A DNA stretch of 64,000 nucleotides from Fennellomyces sp. T-0311 (GCA_025266875.1 JALLLT010000072.1:1-64000), one strand, 5' to 3'; numbered from the stretch's first letter, positions 1-12,134 are shown. Numbers and translations are program-made. Notes: generated by a model from the sequence alone, not told the origin.

Positions 1-2445
1 AGACACACCGGTCGCTGGTTGTGATTATGAGCAACCAGCGTCACGCGATGGCCTTGCTGCAACGTCTCGTTGCTGATAGGTGCACTTAAAACATTCGTAT
101 CGCCAAGAAGCTTGGGATCGTACTTGACGATGGTGTAGTTGTGTGTGGGGTGAAGATACTGCGGAGTAATTTTGATTTAGTGTCGCATTATGCGCAGTGC
201 GTGTGCCATCACTTACAATCACTTTGCCAGGAATAACCAAAGAGTCCGCCACGGTGATTGTCAAGTCACCCATGGCGGTGGGCACAATACTGCGTGCTAC
301 CACCACAAACCCGCGTTCCTTGTCAATAACAACACCCGCACCCAGTTTGCGATTGCGAGGGAAGCCATCCAACCGACACGGCATATAGTAGCTGACTTTG
401 ACGAGGCAGCGCACCAACTCCTTGCATGGGCCCAAACTATCATCCAACTCAATGAAACGTTTGGTCGAAGGTTCAATGGGTCTTGGTGGAATCGGTGCTC
501 CAAAATTGGTGTAGTCCCAAAGACCCGTCTTGTCGTTTCGAACAGCTAAACGGAAGCCAGACCAGTGACGTTCCACTTGAACAACTGAGACCAGGATCGT
601 ATGTGTATCGGCAATTGAGTAGTAGACAACAGGCACACGTTCGCGGTCAGGGATTCCTTTCATCACTTCAATAAACGTATCCAGGTTCGGGGTATCCTTG
701 TCATCCACCGATTTGATAATCCATCCATTGTCAGGTCCATCCAGCCTAAACACTATCCTCTTGTTTTGGTTACATGTACACACAGTGGATATACACAAAC
801 TTACTGCCAGATGCTTCGGCAACGTATACACCGCGACATGGTACACAATACGCGCGTGCCAACTGATAAGATACTTCGTTCAACTTTGACCCGCCAACCT
901 CCACGTATCGATCTGGTGTACTAGAAACGAATTAAAAAAAAAACAAATAAAACAATGTGGACATCGAAGAAACTCACATGGCATGAAGATCACCGACGCG
1001 TACAGTCAATTCGAGTGTCTTCCCACCGCGTTCAATGACGATATCGATATCCTTATCCACATTCGAATCCAACGTTGCTTCCAAGGGCACAAAACGAGTG
1101 ATGTATTGTCCGTTGATGGTCAACAGGATATCACCTTCCTCCATCTTTCCATGCGCAGGACCTTCGGGCAACACCGTCTCCACTACAAGCATGCCAATCT
1201 CATCCTTGAATTCCTTTCGCAGCTTTTCTTCGGTTTCAGCCTTCAATCCCAAACGTCGGACCTCGTCAAAGGGCCGGTACCTAAGTGACACTAAGTGGAC
1301 GTTGCTAGGTTATTGCTGCATAGATACTTACACAAACTGTGCCTGGATATCACCGCGCGGAACAGGTGCACCCCGCTGAACATATTCCAAAGCACGCTTG
1401 ATTCGGTCGAGGGGCAAAAAGAAATCAGTGGCTGCCTTGGTATGACCACCTGCTTGCAAGGCAACGGCGTTGCCATCGATATCGATCACAGGAGATCCTG
1501 AACTTCCTCCACTGGTGCTGGACGCCGCTTGTCTTTATCATTCATTAGCATAACTTCCATTTGTTTCAATGCATTGCCTTACAGATAAAAGGTGTTGAAA
1601 TCGTTGTATGTCAAATCACCATAATCTGGAGTATTACGATCCAAACGCGAAATCGAGCCTGCCAAGATACTGAGCTTTTCACCAGCATCATTACTTAAAT
1701 ACACAAGTCAGTTTAGGTGGCGCTTGATTGGTGCTGCATATTTTTTTTACCCTACGACCCGAATGTCTAAGCCCACCTTGGCTAGTTCTGGGCGCAGCTC
1801 GACTTGGGTTACGGGCATGTACTTGATCTTGCTTGGATCAAACCTAAATAGTAAAAGAGTTAGGCGAGTTTTTGGCGCCGCATGAAGCAGAATGCATACT
1901 TTAAGAAACCAAAGTCGTGTACGGGATCGCGATAGATTGGAAACACATCGACTTCTTCATGATCGTGACAAACAGCTTCACCCACAAAAGGACCAGCACA
2001 AGCGACGTGACGATTCGTGAGAATAATACCATTCTTTGCATCCACAATGAAACCCGATGCTTCCGATGTTTCCGGACCTTTTACATTGTGTTCGTCAAGC
2101 TGTCTCTTGCCGAAGAAAAAAAGGGAGAAAAAAGTTTTTACCTTCAGTATCGAATGCTGCAACTTGACTGAACCGAATAGAAACGATCGCCTTGACAACC
2201 TTTTCGATCGTTGATTGCCACCTTGAAGGTTTGAGAGGAGGGATGCCACTGACAGGTACGGGCTGGTCTATGACCATATCTTCTGTAATAACACCGTCGC
2301 GATGCTCATTTTCGACTTGCTCGCTGGTGCCGTTGTGTTCGTCTCTCTTTCGTCTTTTGGCAGGATGTTGGTTGGGTGCAGGTGAATCGCCGCCTTCAAA
2401 GTTACGCTCCTTGGGTAGGGTGGGTTGATCGTGATTGGGAATCAT
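1..2445 (-). CDS. NMA111: Nuclear HtrA-like serine protease, NMA111 family (3' end outside window)
   Basis: Trypsin-like serine protease with PDZ repeats, known in yeast as a nuclear pro-apoptotic HtrA-type protease. I read nine exons on the minus strand: 2445-2142, 2077-1900, 1843-1751, 1693-1583, 1532-1332, 1280-978, 920-805, 752-217 and 158 to the window edge; all phases agree. The start at 2445 gives MIPNHDQ; further upstream codons look like 5' leader. A basic nuclear-localisation-like cluster (KRRKR) sits near residue 30. The triad is visible: His about 125 in TNRHV, Asp about 156 in VHDFGFLK, Ser about 240 in GGSSGSP. PDZ-like sequence follows ([12 protein letters not shown]), then the degenerate second protease half typical of the family. 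The C-terminus is cut off at base 1. It shares a 533-bp divergent intergenic region with the deacetylase gene. The family assignment is very secure. Confidence 0.95.
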
Positions 2446-2978
2446 TTTCTTTTGATCAGTTGCTTCTCTCTCTTTATTTTTGTGTAAAACAAAGAGAAGG
2501 AACCAGACGATCCTAATCCGCAAGTGTGAAAGCGCTCTTTCTTATGCGTGACAGCTTTAGCATTCTCGTGCTAAAAATGAACTACTTTTTTGCGTCTCAG
2601 CAAGTCTACGCGGCTCTTGCTCTTTATGAGTTTGTGCGGCTCATGATCAGCGCTGGTTTACTGCTGATGGAGATAGCCGTGTCTCCTTGGCAACGGGATA
2701 CGCTAAAAGAGCTGCTTTCTCTTGCAAAAGCCATATATTGATTTCTGCAAGTTGCAGGGCACTCCACGGTACAGCCGCACATGGAGAACAAAGAATAGTG
2801 CAAAACAAGCAGACATTGATTATGACAAGACTACCACTAGGACCTTTGAAGTAGTTGAAAAAAAAAGTTGGCAGAGCGGGAATTCCCAAAGCCACTCTAT
2901 AGAGTCCCGCATTACACACATATTCCCTTTCCCCTTTTCAACGCCCTCCACCCTCACATACCTTTCATCGCGCCTCCA
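2446..2978. promoter_or_regulatory. Shared divergent promoter region of the NMA111-like and deacetylase genes
   Basis: This interval of about 530 bp separates two head-to-head start codons, so both promoters must lie in it. An ATG at 2868 is in frame with the deacetylase start chosen at 2979 and could extend that protein by 37 residues. No clear TATA box or repeat was recognised. Confidence 0.5.
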
Positions 2979-5543
2979 ATGGACCGTCCCCCTCGCGTTC
3001 CATACACAGACGATGCATCCTCTTCAAAACGATCGCGTGATGAAGTAGTTTCACACCCGGTGATCCCCGTGAAAAAATTCAACGGAGTCATGGTTCCCAG
3101 TGACGAAGGCTCCAGTTCTCAAACCAAGTTCAAGGTGGAAAAGCTAGAGTTGCGTCCTCGTAAGATACGGAAAACAACAATGGAAAAGGCCCCTTCACCA
3201 ATACAACGCGTACCTACCGTGATCGATTTGACGCTGACTGACTCGGACGACGAAGTGCCTCCGCCACCACCACCCCCCAAGGCGAACAAGCTCAACCCCG
3301 AGTCTTCGTCGTCCGAAAAGTCCAAAAAGAAGCAGAGATGGAATTTCATACATACGGATAGCTCGGATTCCGACAGTAGCAATGACGATGGTGTCAGGAG
3401 CTATGATTTGCGGCCTTCGTCACAATCCAAGGGTAGCGAGCGGGTGGTAGAGAATCAGTTGATGGAAGACAAGCTGGTAGACAGTGAGAGGGTGGAGGAT
3501 GAAGGGAAGGATCAAGCACAAAGGCGTGGAACAAATGAGCTGGATGAACTGGATAGTTCACTGGATGATTTTCCTGAGCAAGATCTACAGCACGACGATC
3601 CAATTGATGGCGACTGGGATTTCGGTTCGTCGCTATCGCCTCCACCCAACGATGACGAGCAGACAAAGAACAATGACGTTGCCGAAGAAGGCGAAGAATG
3701 CCTTGAACCCATCAAGAAGCCTATCGTGCAACCCGGCGAGGAAAACCCGCGTGAATCAAGCCAAGAGTCACTTAGTATCGAATCCATATCCACACAACCC
3801 GTCCAAGTTGATGATCTCGACGACCAACTTGAACCAAGCCATCCCAGCGTCGAATCCATATCCACACAAACATCCACCGAACCACAGACACCGAAACATG
3901 CTACCCCTGAAGTTCCTGACAAGGATCTAGCCGCCAACGACATTGATACTCCCACATCCACCATGCACCAAACACTCGCACAATTGAATGGGGCCAGCGA
4001 CGATGATGATGACGACGACGAAGATTATTATTCAACGCGACAAAGCAAATCTCCTGATCCTTCCGACGACGACTTTATCACAGCAGAACAACCGTCATCC
4101 ACCGTAGAAGGCCCCGCGTCCGATATCGATTATAAACGTATGCCACGACACGCACTCAAGACTGGCTACGTGTATGATCCAATCATGACGTTGCATGCCC
4201 AACTGGATGCAGAAGACGATGAACCGCATCCCGAAGACCCCCGACGGATCTATCGTATTTATAAGTGCATGGAAGAGAACGGCCTGTTGAAGAACTGTGT
4301 CAAGTTGCCCATCCGACAGGCGACCAAGAAAGAAATCCTCACCACGCACGATCCTCGCTACATCCACACTCTAGAACAAACGAAAGGTAAATTGATACAA
4401 AGGTAACTTTGAAATCAAGGCGCACTAATGCCGGTATATCGAAAGACATGTCGCAAAAGGAACTAGAAAAAGAAGCACGAAAGTACAATTCGATCTATAT
4501 GAATGCTCACTCGAACGAGTCGGCTTTGTATTCTGCCGGCGGTGTCATTGAGGCGTGTTCTGCTGTTGCTACGGACAAGGTGCAAAATGCGTTCGCAATC
4601 GTACGGCCACCCGGCCATCACGCAGAATTCGATACGGCCATGGGGTTCTGTTTGATGAACAACGTTGCCATTGCCGCTCGGTACTGTAAAGAGCATTTTC
4701 CGTTTGTTGAGCGTATATTGATTCTCGATTGGTAAGTCCTTTTTTTATTTATTTTTCGATTCATGCATTTCTAGTACACAAACGCTTACGTATTCTCAGG
4801 GATATTCATTTCGGTAATGACAATAGCAAAACACATGAATACCTGAAAACTGACTACGATCTGGCCAACGCATCAGGCAATGGAACACAACAGCTGACCA
4901 GCCGCAACTCTGATATCCTGTACATGTCGTTGCACCGCTATGAAAAAGGGACCTTTTATCCCCAAGATAATCATGGAAGAGCATCCTACGTTGGTCGTCG
5001 GACGGGAATAGGACGGTAAGTTTTTGTAACGTGCATTGGCGATATATCTAAACCTGTTGTGTTTCATAGAACCGTCAATATTCCATGGCCAAATTCTGGC
5101 ATGACTGATGGCGATTATCTGTATGCGTTTCGAGAAATTGTCATGCCAATTGCCATGGAATTTGCACCTTCGCTGGTCATTGGTAAAATAATTTTCACTA
5201 TGATGACAAAATTCATCATGGTAACAACCCTTTTATATGTTTAGTATCTGCCGGGTTCGATGCTGCTGCCGGTGATCATATTGGTGAATGCCATGTTACA
5301 CCCGCTGGATATGGACAAATGACACACATGTTAAAAAGTTTGGCGAATGGTCGCATTGTGCTAGCGCTGGAAGGCGGTTACAATCTTAAATCGATTGCAA
5401 ATTCAGCACACGCTTGCATGTCGGTCCTGATGGGCGAGGCACCTGAAATACCCACTTTACTTACCCCAAGTCCTGCATGCGTTGAAACCGTCAAAAAGGT
5501 CAAAGGGGTCCAATCGCAACATTGGGACTGTTTAAAGTACTAA
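2979..5543 (+). CDS. Class II (HDA1-like) histone deacetylase with long acidic N-terminal extension
   Basis: Zn-dependent lysine deacetylase. Exons read as 2979-4386, 4446-4731, 4800-4813, 4877-5015, 5070-5182 and 5245-5543 give 752 aa with consistent phases. Residues 1 to about 390 are low-complexity Ser/Asp/Glu/Pro sequence with a SUMO-interaction-like motif (VIDLTLTDSDDE, from residue 81). The deacetylase domain follows: it contains RPPGHHAE with the catalytic His pair, the zinc loop read as DWDIHFGNGTQ after removal of a 63-nt intron, SAGFDAAAGD with the second zinc Asp, and EGGYNL with the catalytic Tyr. The histidine after the zinc-ligand His of class II enzymes (usually HHGNG) is Phe here. 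The protein ends shortly after the catalytic domain, so the C-terminal Arb2-like domain of yeast Hda1 is absent. The family is certain; the exact start and the 14-nt exon are inferred. Confidence 0.9.
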
Positions 5544-5899
5544 ACATATATCCAATTGTATTAAAAAACACCATGTGCATACATTGTAACACCTGCATTA
5601 AACACAACTTCTCCCCTTTAATTTTCTGTATATGATCCCTTTACTGTACTTCCGTATTCCATAAGCTTACATATCAGCCGTTTCAGTGCTCCTAGCTATA
5701 AATAATACCCTTGACGTTACAAAGTTCCAGTTACCGATTTCATAGAACAACTGGTTCCGGTGCGACACGTGGTATGTCATCTCGTTGATTTTCTACTCTG
5801 TACACTGTTGGGTTGATGATTTACCTTTTAAATTATGTACCTTCCGCGCCGCTCTTCCAAGTTCCCGTCGACTTTTCTTTTTTGACGCCAATAAAAGTG
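5544..5899. other. Deacetylase 3' flank, AT-rich, no gene recognised
   Basis: This is the non-coding 3' flank of the deacetylase gene. It contains short AT-rich stretches compatible with polyadenylation signals (for example ATTAAA near 5598). No coding potential was recognised before the decayed F-box relic begins. Confidence 0.4.
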
Positions 5900-7420
5900 A
5901 TTGTCATCCAGGGAGTTGGTTGGATACGGAATGCACAGCCATAGTAAGAGCGGCAATTTTGTAACCAACTCATGCATCTTCGCACGTATCATATCATTCT
6001 CGAGGTGCCCAAGTCTTGAATCCCGATATCAACAAAATGAAGCAATGTTTCCATGGTTTCATGGCAGTACCCGCTGCTAATTGTCAGATAATGTAGTAGT
6101 GGATAGTATGTAGCAGTTGCCTATATGAGACCGCTCTCCGCTATAGTATAGATGTGGCTCTTATGGAGCGCTGGACTCCTTCGATAACCCACCATAATCG
6201 AACTCGGTTACTTGAAGCTTTGAAAATTGAGAAAAGAGCGCGATCAAATGGTTTTGAATCGACATGATATGAGGAGCAGAGTCGTAGAATCGTCCAGCTG
6301 TAATTATACTTATTTATCGCTGAATCGGTGTTCCAGCGTGAGCCAGTCGAGGGATTAAATGAGATGGATCTTTATATTGCAAATGTAAATATTCCAGCGG
6401 TTGTTGGTTCAAGGCAAGCGCTGTGCCGATACCATCTTGATCAAGTCGAATTCCTTCACGGTTGAGCACAAGCCGTCGCAGTCGTCGTCCAATTGTTGTG
6501 TTGGAATCAAGATTATCCATTGTGCTCGTGGTGATCTTGGGCATCTTGGTTCCGTCATTCAATACCAGAGTTTCCAAAGGGCAGCATTCTAGTGCTTGAA
6601 AAATGTACTCATGGTAATAATGCACATCTGCAGTGCTTAAAAACGCAGCTGGGACATTTAGAGAACATGCACTGCAAGTGTTTTTTCCAAATATCTCCAT
6701 CGCTACGGATGCACGTGATATAATTGAAGGGTAGTTTGAGATATGTAAGTGATGCGAGTTCGACATTTGGTATCGCAATCCGTTTCGCTGAAACTTTCAG
6801 GCGATGTGCTGTATCCGTCTTAGTTTGTCCTTGCTGAGCGCTGTGCGAGAATGATAGAAATGCTAGGTTTGCGCGTGATTCTAATATGTGCGCAATTGTA
6901 GCTGTAGGGAATGTGCACTCGATAAATTCCATTATCCTTTGTGTAGTCACGAAGTCGAAACTCTTTGGTTTGTCCTGGTGCTTGGGGATCAAAGACGGAA
7001 GTAGTTATAGATGGATAGTCCACTAGAAAGTACTGTAGGAACTCTGGCATTGCGACAGAAAAACTGCATCATTCTTTGGAAACAATGGTACATTGAAAAA
7101 GGCCTCTACAGCCGAGATGTTGAAATATTAGAACCCAACTATCGTACAGAACAAGCTACTGAGTTGTTTGGTTTCCGGATAAAATGGTTGATACTTGGTA
7201 AACTTTTGTATGTAGGCGTGGTGACTGTTGAGCACTGTTGACCAGCCATTTTCTGTAAATGTATAGTGTAGAGTACGGCTTGCTCTGTTAAAAAAATCTT
7301 CCCCAAAGTGAGGTATCTCTTGGCGAAGGCAAACGATTTATCGATCCACTTTTGGGCGGCGAGCCGTGTTTTTTGCTGTCGTGCGGTTTTGTTGTCGGTT
7401 TCTGGTTTGAGCAACTGCAA
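5900..7420 (-). pseudogene. Decayed TPR-F-box-LRR gene (relative of the intact gene at 37972-39786)
   Basis: Minus-strand translations align in order with the intact TPR-F-box-LRR gene but lie in different frames with many stops. About 7415-7140 matches the TPR segment (pattern AFAKRYLTLGKIF..QAVLYTI). About 6985-6830 matches the EFRL stretch after the F-box. 6778-6314 matches the leucine-rich part (PLEYLHLQYKDPSHL). About 6270-6190 (LIALFSQFSKLQV) and about 6070-6000 (ETLLHFVDIGIQDLG) match the C-terminal repeats. The F-box itself is hardly recognisable. The relic lies immediately downstream, in the same orientation, of the F-box/LRR gene at 7709-9361. The ends are approximate. Confidence 0.6.
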
Positions 7421-7708
7421 GGGCTCTGACTGAATGTGACCAAACTTGAATATATTATGATGTTCTACGCCATTTTATGTGAAAAATGGAAAAAAAGAAA
7501 AATGGAAAGAGCGGAAAGAGCGGGAGGTGGGACAGGCACTAATGTAATTTATGTCAAAGTGCACACTTTAAGTTATTATTAGCTAATTTTATATCCTCCA
7601 ATAAACTTCTGATGCTGTGAATTAACAGTTTTGGTAATGTACGTACGTAGGTGGAAAACAAGTGCGTCTCTTGCCCAAAAATAATATAGTACAGAGTAGA
7701 AATTGGTA

Positions 7709-9361
7709 TTAACACATATCCGCGGTCCAAATACCGCGTCGAGAAACCTTGCGACACTGACGAACTTCCATCTCCCTTTTTATACCTGGACCAGCGCCTC
7801 TAATGAATGCCTTGACGCCCGCATCAGTGATCTTGGCACTACCTATTATAAGGAGCCGTGACAAATGTTTGACCTCCGCAAGATGTTCAAGTATCCTGTC
7901 ATCCAAGCTGTCGGCCACGGAAATGACGAGCATATCAAGACGGCTGTCCTTGGCTTTTAAAGTGTCAGCAAATGCCACTAGTCCTTCGAAGCTAATGTCG
8001 CAGTTGTTTGGTGATATCCATAGCGAAAGCGCCTTCAGAGATTGTATATCGCATAAATTCAATATTCCAACGTCCGTCAATGGTATACCAGTAAACTCTA
8101 ATTGTTCAATCCGAGTGTCGGCAAGGAAGGTGGTCTTGTTCCATTCATTTGCTTCGTTATCATCGGCTGGTTCAGCCAAGCTATTGAGCTTGATTTGCCG
8201 CAGATGTTCCCAAGAGGCGATGTATTCTCCTAGAATTGCCATCTGCGACGCCTCCGTCATTACCAGGTCAAGACTTTCAATAGCCTTGAAGCTTTGAAAT
8301 AATGTTTTGAACTCGTCATCTACCATGGCGACACCTCTGAACGATACTTTTTTCAATTTTGGAAACGATAGGTGCGAAAGAATATTGACTTCGCAGTAAA
8401 GTTGCAGTCGCTCCAGTTCCTTGCAATGTTTCTTGAGTATAGGTTGCAAGGTTTTGACGAAGGCGCCGTGTCCTCGGAATATAATCTGTTGAAGCCCGTT
8501 GCTTTTGCTATTCGTGGGTACCGCGCTCCATTCATTTACCACAGGGTCGTTATATACATCTTTGGATATTTGTTCATTCAGCAGCAGGTGCGTCAGATGT
8601 GGGCAAAGGTTGAAGATGCTGTCAAAATCATCCGGAGTGTCGACAGGAGGGATGCCAAAGTGCGATAGTAGCAGGATGGCAAGCTGCGGACATTCTTCTA
8701 GCACTGGAACGATAGCTTGTTCGAGATTGAGATTAATATCCAAATGCAGATACTTTAGTTTGTTGCAGAGCATCTTCGTTTTTGGTGGTGACTTGTATTC
8801 GGGTATGGGATCATTGAGTAGCAGAGTGAAGTGCGTAAGGTTGGGAAATTGAGCCAGAAAGTCGAATGGTGATAAACGAGAGGCTGATACGTGGACGATC
8901 GTTAACCGTTCCAGAGACTCACTGAACTGCATGATTGGCGATACGAGTACGTGTTCGTCGTCGATATTAATGCCATCCCGAAACCGCGAATATTGAATGC
9001 CTGATTGTGTTTTATCGTGTTATGCGTAGGAGGTTTTCAGTGCTAGATCGGGTAGTCACTTACCAAGCTGGACTAGTTGGCAACCGTGCTCCTTGAGCTT
9101 TGCAAGAACATCTTTGGTGTTAAAATTATCGATAAACACCTCCTTTACGTGCATTCCAAGACACCGCAGCATTCTGTCGTTGGTCTTTGGCCATGACGCC
9201 CGAGAGACGGTAATTTGTCTCCACAGATCAATGGTAAACTTTGGTACATCGGATTGCCATTTACGAGAAACCAACATGCATTCGACGACATCGGCTTGTG
9301 TGAGGTAAGAGAAAACTTCCAAGACAATGTCGGATGGCAACAACAAAAGTGTATCCGTCAT
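7709..9361 (-). CDS. F-box/leucine-rich-repeat protein (subfamily copy A)
   Basis: Likely substrate-recognition subunit of an SCF ubiquitin ligase. Two exons, 9361-9064 and 9000-7709, encode 529 aa. An N-terminal F-box (LPSDIVLEVFSYLTQADVVECMLVSRKW, about residues 8-50) would bind Skp1; the rest is a series of degenerate leucine-rich repeats (for example LERLTIVHVSASRL, LKYLHLDINL, LDMLVISVADSL). The start at 9361 was preferred over the in-frame ATG at 9373 because the paralogue at 47681 then has the same distance to its F-box and an identical 298-nt first exon. Both proteins end in a conserved G-(I/L)-WTADM-(C/Y) sequence. The substrate is unknown. A decayed TPR-F-box-LRR relic follows downstream. 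Confidence 0.85.
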
Positions 9362-11100
9362 GGTTTGATACATGGACAGCGTAAATCGTCAAGTCGTTTC
9401 TCTTTTCCTTTGTTTTCCGGTCTATTTTTGTCCATGATAAAGGTCAGGTGAGTTGTACCGCATTCCCACTTATAGGCGCCGGATTACTCATCATCACATC
9501 TCGCCTCTTTCAGTGGTGTCCAACGTCAAACGTGGCTGAAGCATCATCGCGCTGTAGTTGTGCGCAACCGAGCAGAACGCGCCTTTGCCAATCTCATTGG
9601 CTGATTATTTTGGCTTGTGCAAGTATCGATGAGCAGCACCAAAAAAAAACGGAAAGGGTTTGTTTCGTCAAACGATGACCAAGTTTCGCAATTCAGAAAA
9701 AAAGGGCACGAGGTGTTAAGGAGGACTTAAAACATGGCAACTATCATACGAAATTCTCTACCTGTCACTTGACGGCATACCAAGAATATACATAGTTGTG
9801 CTGCGCTCACGTCTGTCGAGGCTGGAGCTCCTTTTATGGCGAACGGGCTGCCCCGAATTCTGTTGTTAGCTTTCACCATTAAATACTTGTACCACTCGCA
9901 GATATAGTATTACTATATGGATAATATGGCAGTACGTAAAATAGCTATGTTTCAGTGCACCCAGTTTATCATTCGCAACTCAACATCGCCGTCTTTACCA
10001 CAAAAAAATGGTGCAAAAAAGTTGGGGTTTTATGCAAGGAGAATATACTGTTTATCGTTGTCTTATCTGTATAGTAGCTCTTACAATAAGTCGTGCACGT
10101 TTTCTTGTGAAGCTTTCGCTACTTGCTTACCCCTTTTCAGATCAGCAATTTTGTTCAAGCTTGGCTTTCGTAACACGTCGTGTTCAAGAAAAGTATATTA
10201 ACATGTCCAGCGGTAGTTGAGAAAAAATGATTTATGATGATGGGTATTGATGCTGCTTCGATTCAACTTCTCATACGGAGTGATCCTATCTTGAAAGTTA
10301 CTACAGGATATATTGCTTCCTCATGCACCGAATATACGGTATTGCAAATTACCTGCGACTATTGACCCTACACAACTACGGATACTATCAAAATCATTCC
10401 TAGTAGTCAGGATGATTGGAGACCAGCAAACACCCGTTACCTCCGCGCATGCTGCATACGACAGCCCCAACATGATGTCGTAATCCTTCTTTCGTCAAGG
10501 CATCACTAACGGGCTATATGAACCAGTGCCGGCTTACGTTCAGCAGTTCTGTATCTCCATTTACGATATACCGAAATAATTTCCCTACATACATAAAAAA
10601 CAAGATTGAAAGTACTTTCTGCTTACTATACTGAGGCCATGGCTGACTAAATAACGCTTCGCTGTCGCTTACACAGCATTGTGTCACTTTCACGCAATAG
10701 CAAGTTACTGAAACCTCTGGACCCTCTGCTATGTGGGTAGTTTATCGAAAAGGACTCAAGTGCCAAAGATCTCCCGTGCCTAATCATGAGCAATCTTGAC
10801 CTGAATTACTCATTACGCCACTGGCAGCTCAAACACAGACATGCCATGTCGGTTCGATCCCACGTTTTCGCGGATGCCTGGATTCTCGCGCATACTCCAG
10901 CAGCAATATAATACTAAAATCTACAACCAGCGAGTACCAAGATAAACAGGCCAAACATAATCAAACAATCTCGCTGAAAAGACACCCCACAGCCGTTGAA
11001 TTCTTAAACAAGTGTCTTGAGTACGGCTAGAAGGAGCTTGGTGTCTGGATAGTGCGGGCGTCATTTTCTCTTTCACTACATCATTACAATTTACAACATG
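9362..11100. other. Gene-poor stretch upstream of the F-box/LRR gene
   Basis: This stretch of about 1.7 kb has only short open frames, none with a recognisable domain. The first few hundred bases must hold the promoter of the F-box/LRR gene. A T-loop-like sequence near 10850 was checked and does not fold into a tRNA. Confidence 0.4.
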
Positions 11101-12105
11101 CGTACACGAAATTTTACATTTCTTTTTGAAGATGGGCATGGGAATGTTGTTGATGAGGTCAGTAACCCTGAGCCCGTGAATTATGTTATTGACAAAGAAC
11201 GTTTTGCAGTTGAAACAGTTGCCTCACGCACCAGCTATCTGGAAAATCTTCCAAACTTAGCTTCAGAGTTTTCTCGACAGCGAGTTCGTCGCCGTCGAAT
11301 GCAGATAAAGGACAAGGGATGAAGACGTTTATATGTGGGAAGCAACTGAAAAACGAGATTATACTTGGTATACCGTCAAGGAAAAGGAGCGATCCTTTCT
11401 GAGAAAGATAACGAAGTGCTTGAGTGCATACGCTGCAGCCAAGCAATTGAACATCGGTATTCGTACTGCTCAGAGATGGGCCAAAACGTATGGTGAACGT
11501 GGGGACAGTTTCTTTGAGTCTCTCAAAAAGCCAGGTCGTAAACCAATTCTGACACAAGAACACCAGAAAGTTATTGAAGCTTTCGTCAATGAAGATGCAC
11601 ATCGTACTGCTGTTGAAATTGTCGAACACTTACAGGAAAAGTTCCTTGAATTTCAAGTTCTTGATCATTTCTTGACTACAAAATGTAATCTTTCGCTTAA
11701 GAAAGCAGACTTCCACTCAGAGGAAAGAAATTCCCCAGCGAAGATCGAGGAAGGTTATAAGTGGGTTAGTCGATGGGAAAAACTGACATGAGCCCTGAGG
11801 CAAACTGCGTATTCCTTGACGAGTCCGCCTTTCATATCAACTTGAGACGCTCTAGGGTTGCTCCAAAAGAGGCACTCGTGCGATTGTCAACACGCCTAAA
11901 ACGAGGGCAGAAACAACGACCATATTGGGCGCTATTTCTTCTTCTGGCCTGGTTAATATTAGTGTGAGAGTCCCAAGGCAATTAAGAGACCGAAGGCTAA
12001 CGGTGATGAGTATATAAGCACCGGTACTATAACAGGTCACTACATCAGTTTCTTGAAAGCGACAATAGATGAGATGGACAGGCATAAGAGCATGAGAACT
12101 ACTAT
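11101..12105 (+). mobile_element. Dead Tc1/mariner (IS630-type) transposase relic
   Basis: Three plus-strand frames together resemble a Tc1/mariner DDE transposase. 11333-11791 carries a helix-turn-helix-like N-terminal region (YAAAKQLNIGIRTAQRW and KKPGRKPILT). 11773-11967 carries the first catalytic block (CVFLDESAFHINLRR, with the first Asp). About 12000-12105 resembles the stretch before the second catalytic Asp (TGHYISFLKATIDEM). Frameshifts separate the blocks, and the second Asp motif (usually a DNA-x-x-H block) is not preserved, so the element is dead. The frame at 11098-11322 immediately upstream may be the damaged N-terminus. No clear terminal inverted repeats could be assigned. Confidence 0.7.
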
Positions 12106-12109
12106 ATCC

Positions 12110-12134
12110 ATTGTAAAAAATGCTAGTGTAACAT
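12110..12134 (+). repeat. 25-bp segment shared with 50413-50437 (possible transposon end)
   Basis: This 25-bp segment matches 50413-50437 at 23 of 25 positions (core TGTAAAAAAT then CTAGTGTAACAT). At the other site it forms the left end of a short element with inverted ends. Here it abuts the dead transposase. It is probably the end of a Tc1-related or miniature element. Confidence 0.4.

Noticed and set aside
2868..2978. N-terminal extension of the deacetylase from the ATG at 2868
   Set aside because: The 37 extra residues look like translated leader; the ATG at 2979 begins sequence in the style of the rest of the N-terminus. It cannot be excluded.
10840..10870. tRNA-like T-loop sequence (GGTTCGATCCC)
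   Set aside because: The flanking bases do not form a five-pair T stem, and no acceptor, D or anticodon arms can be drawn upstream.
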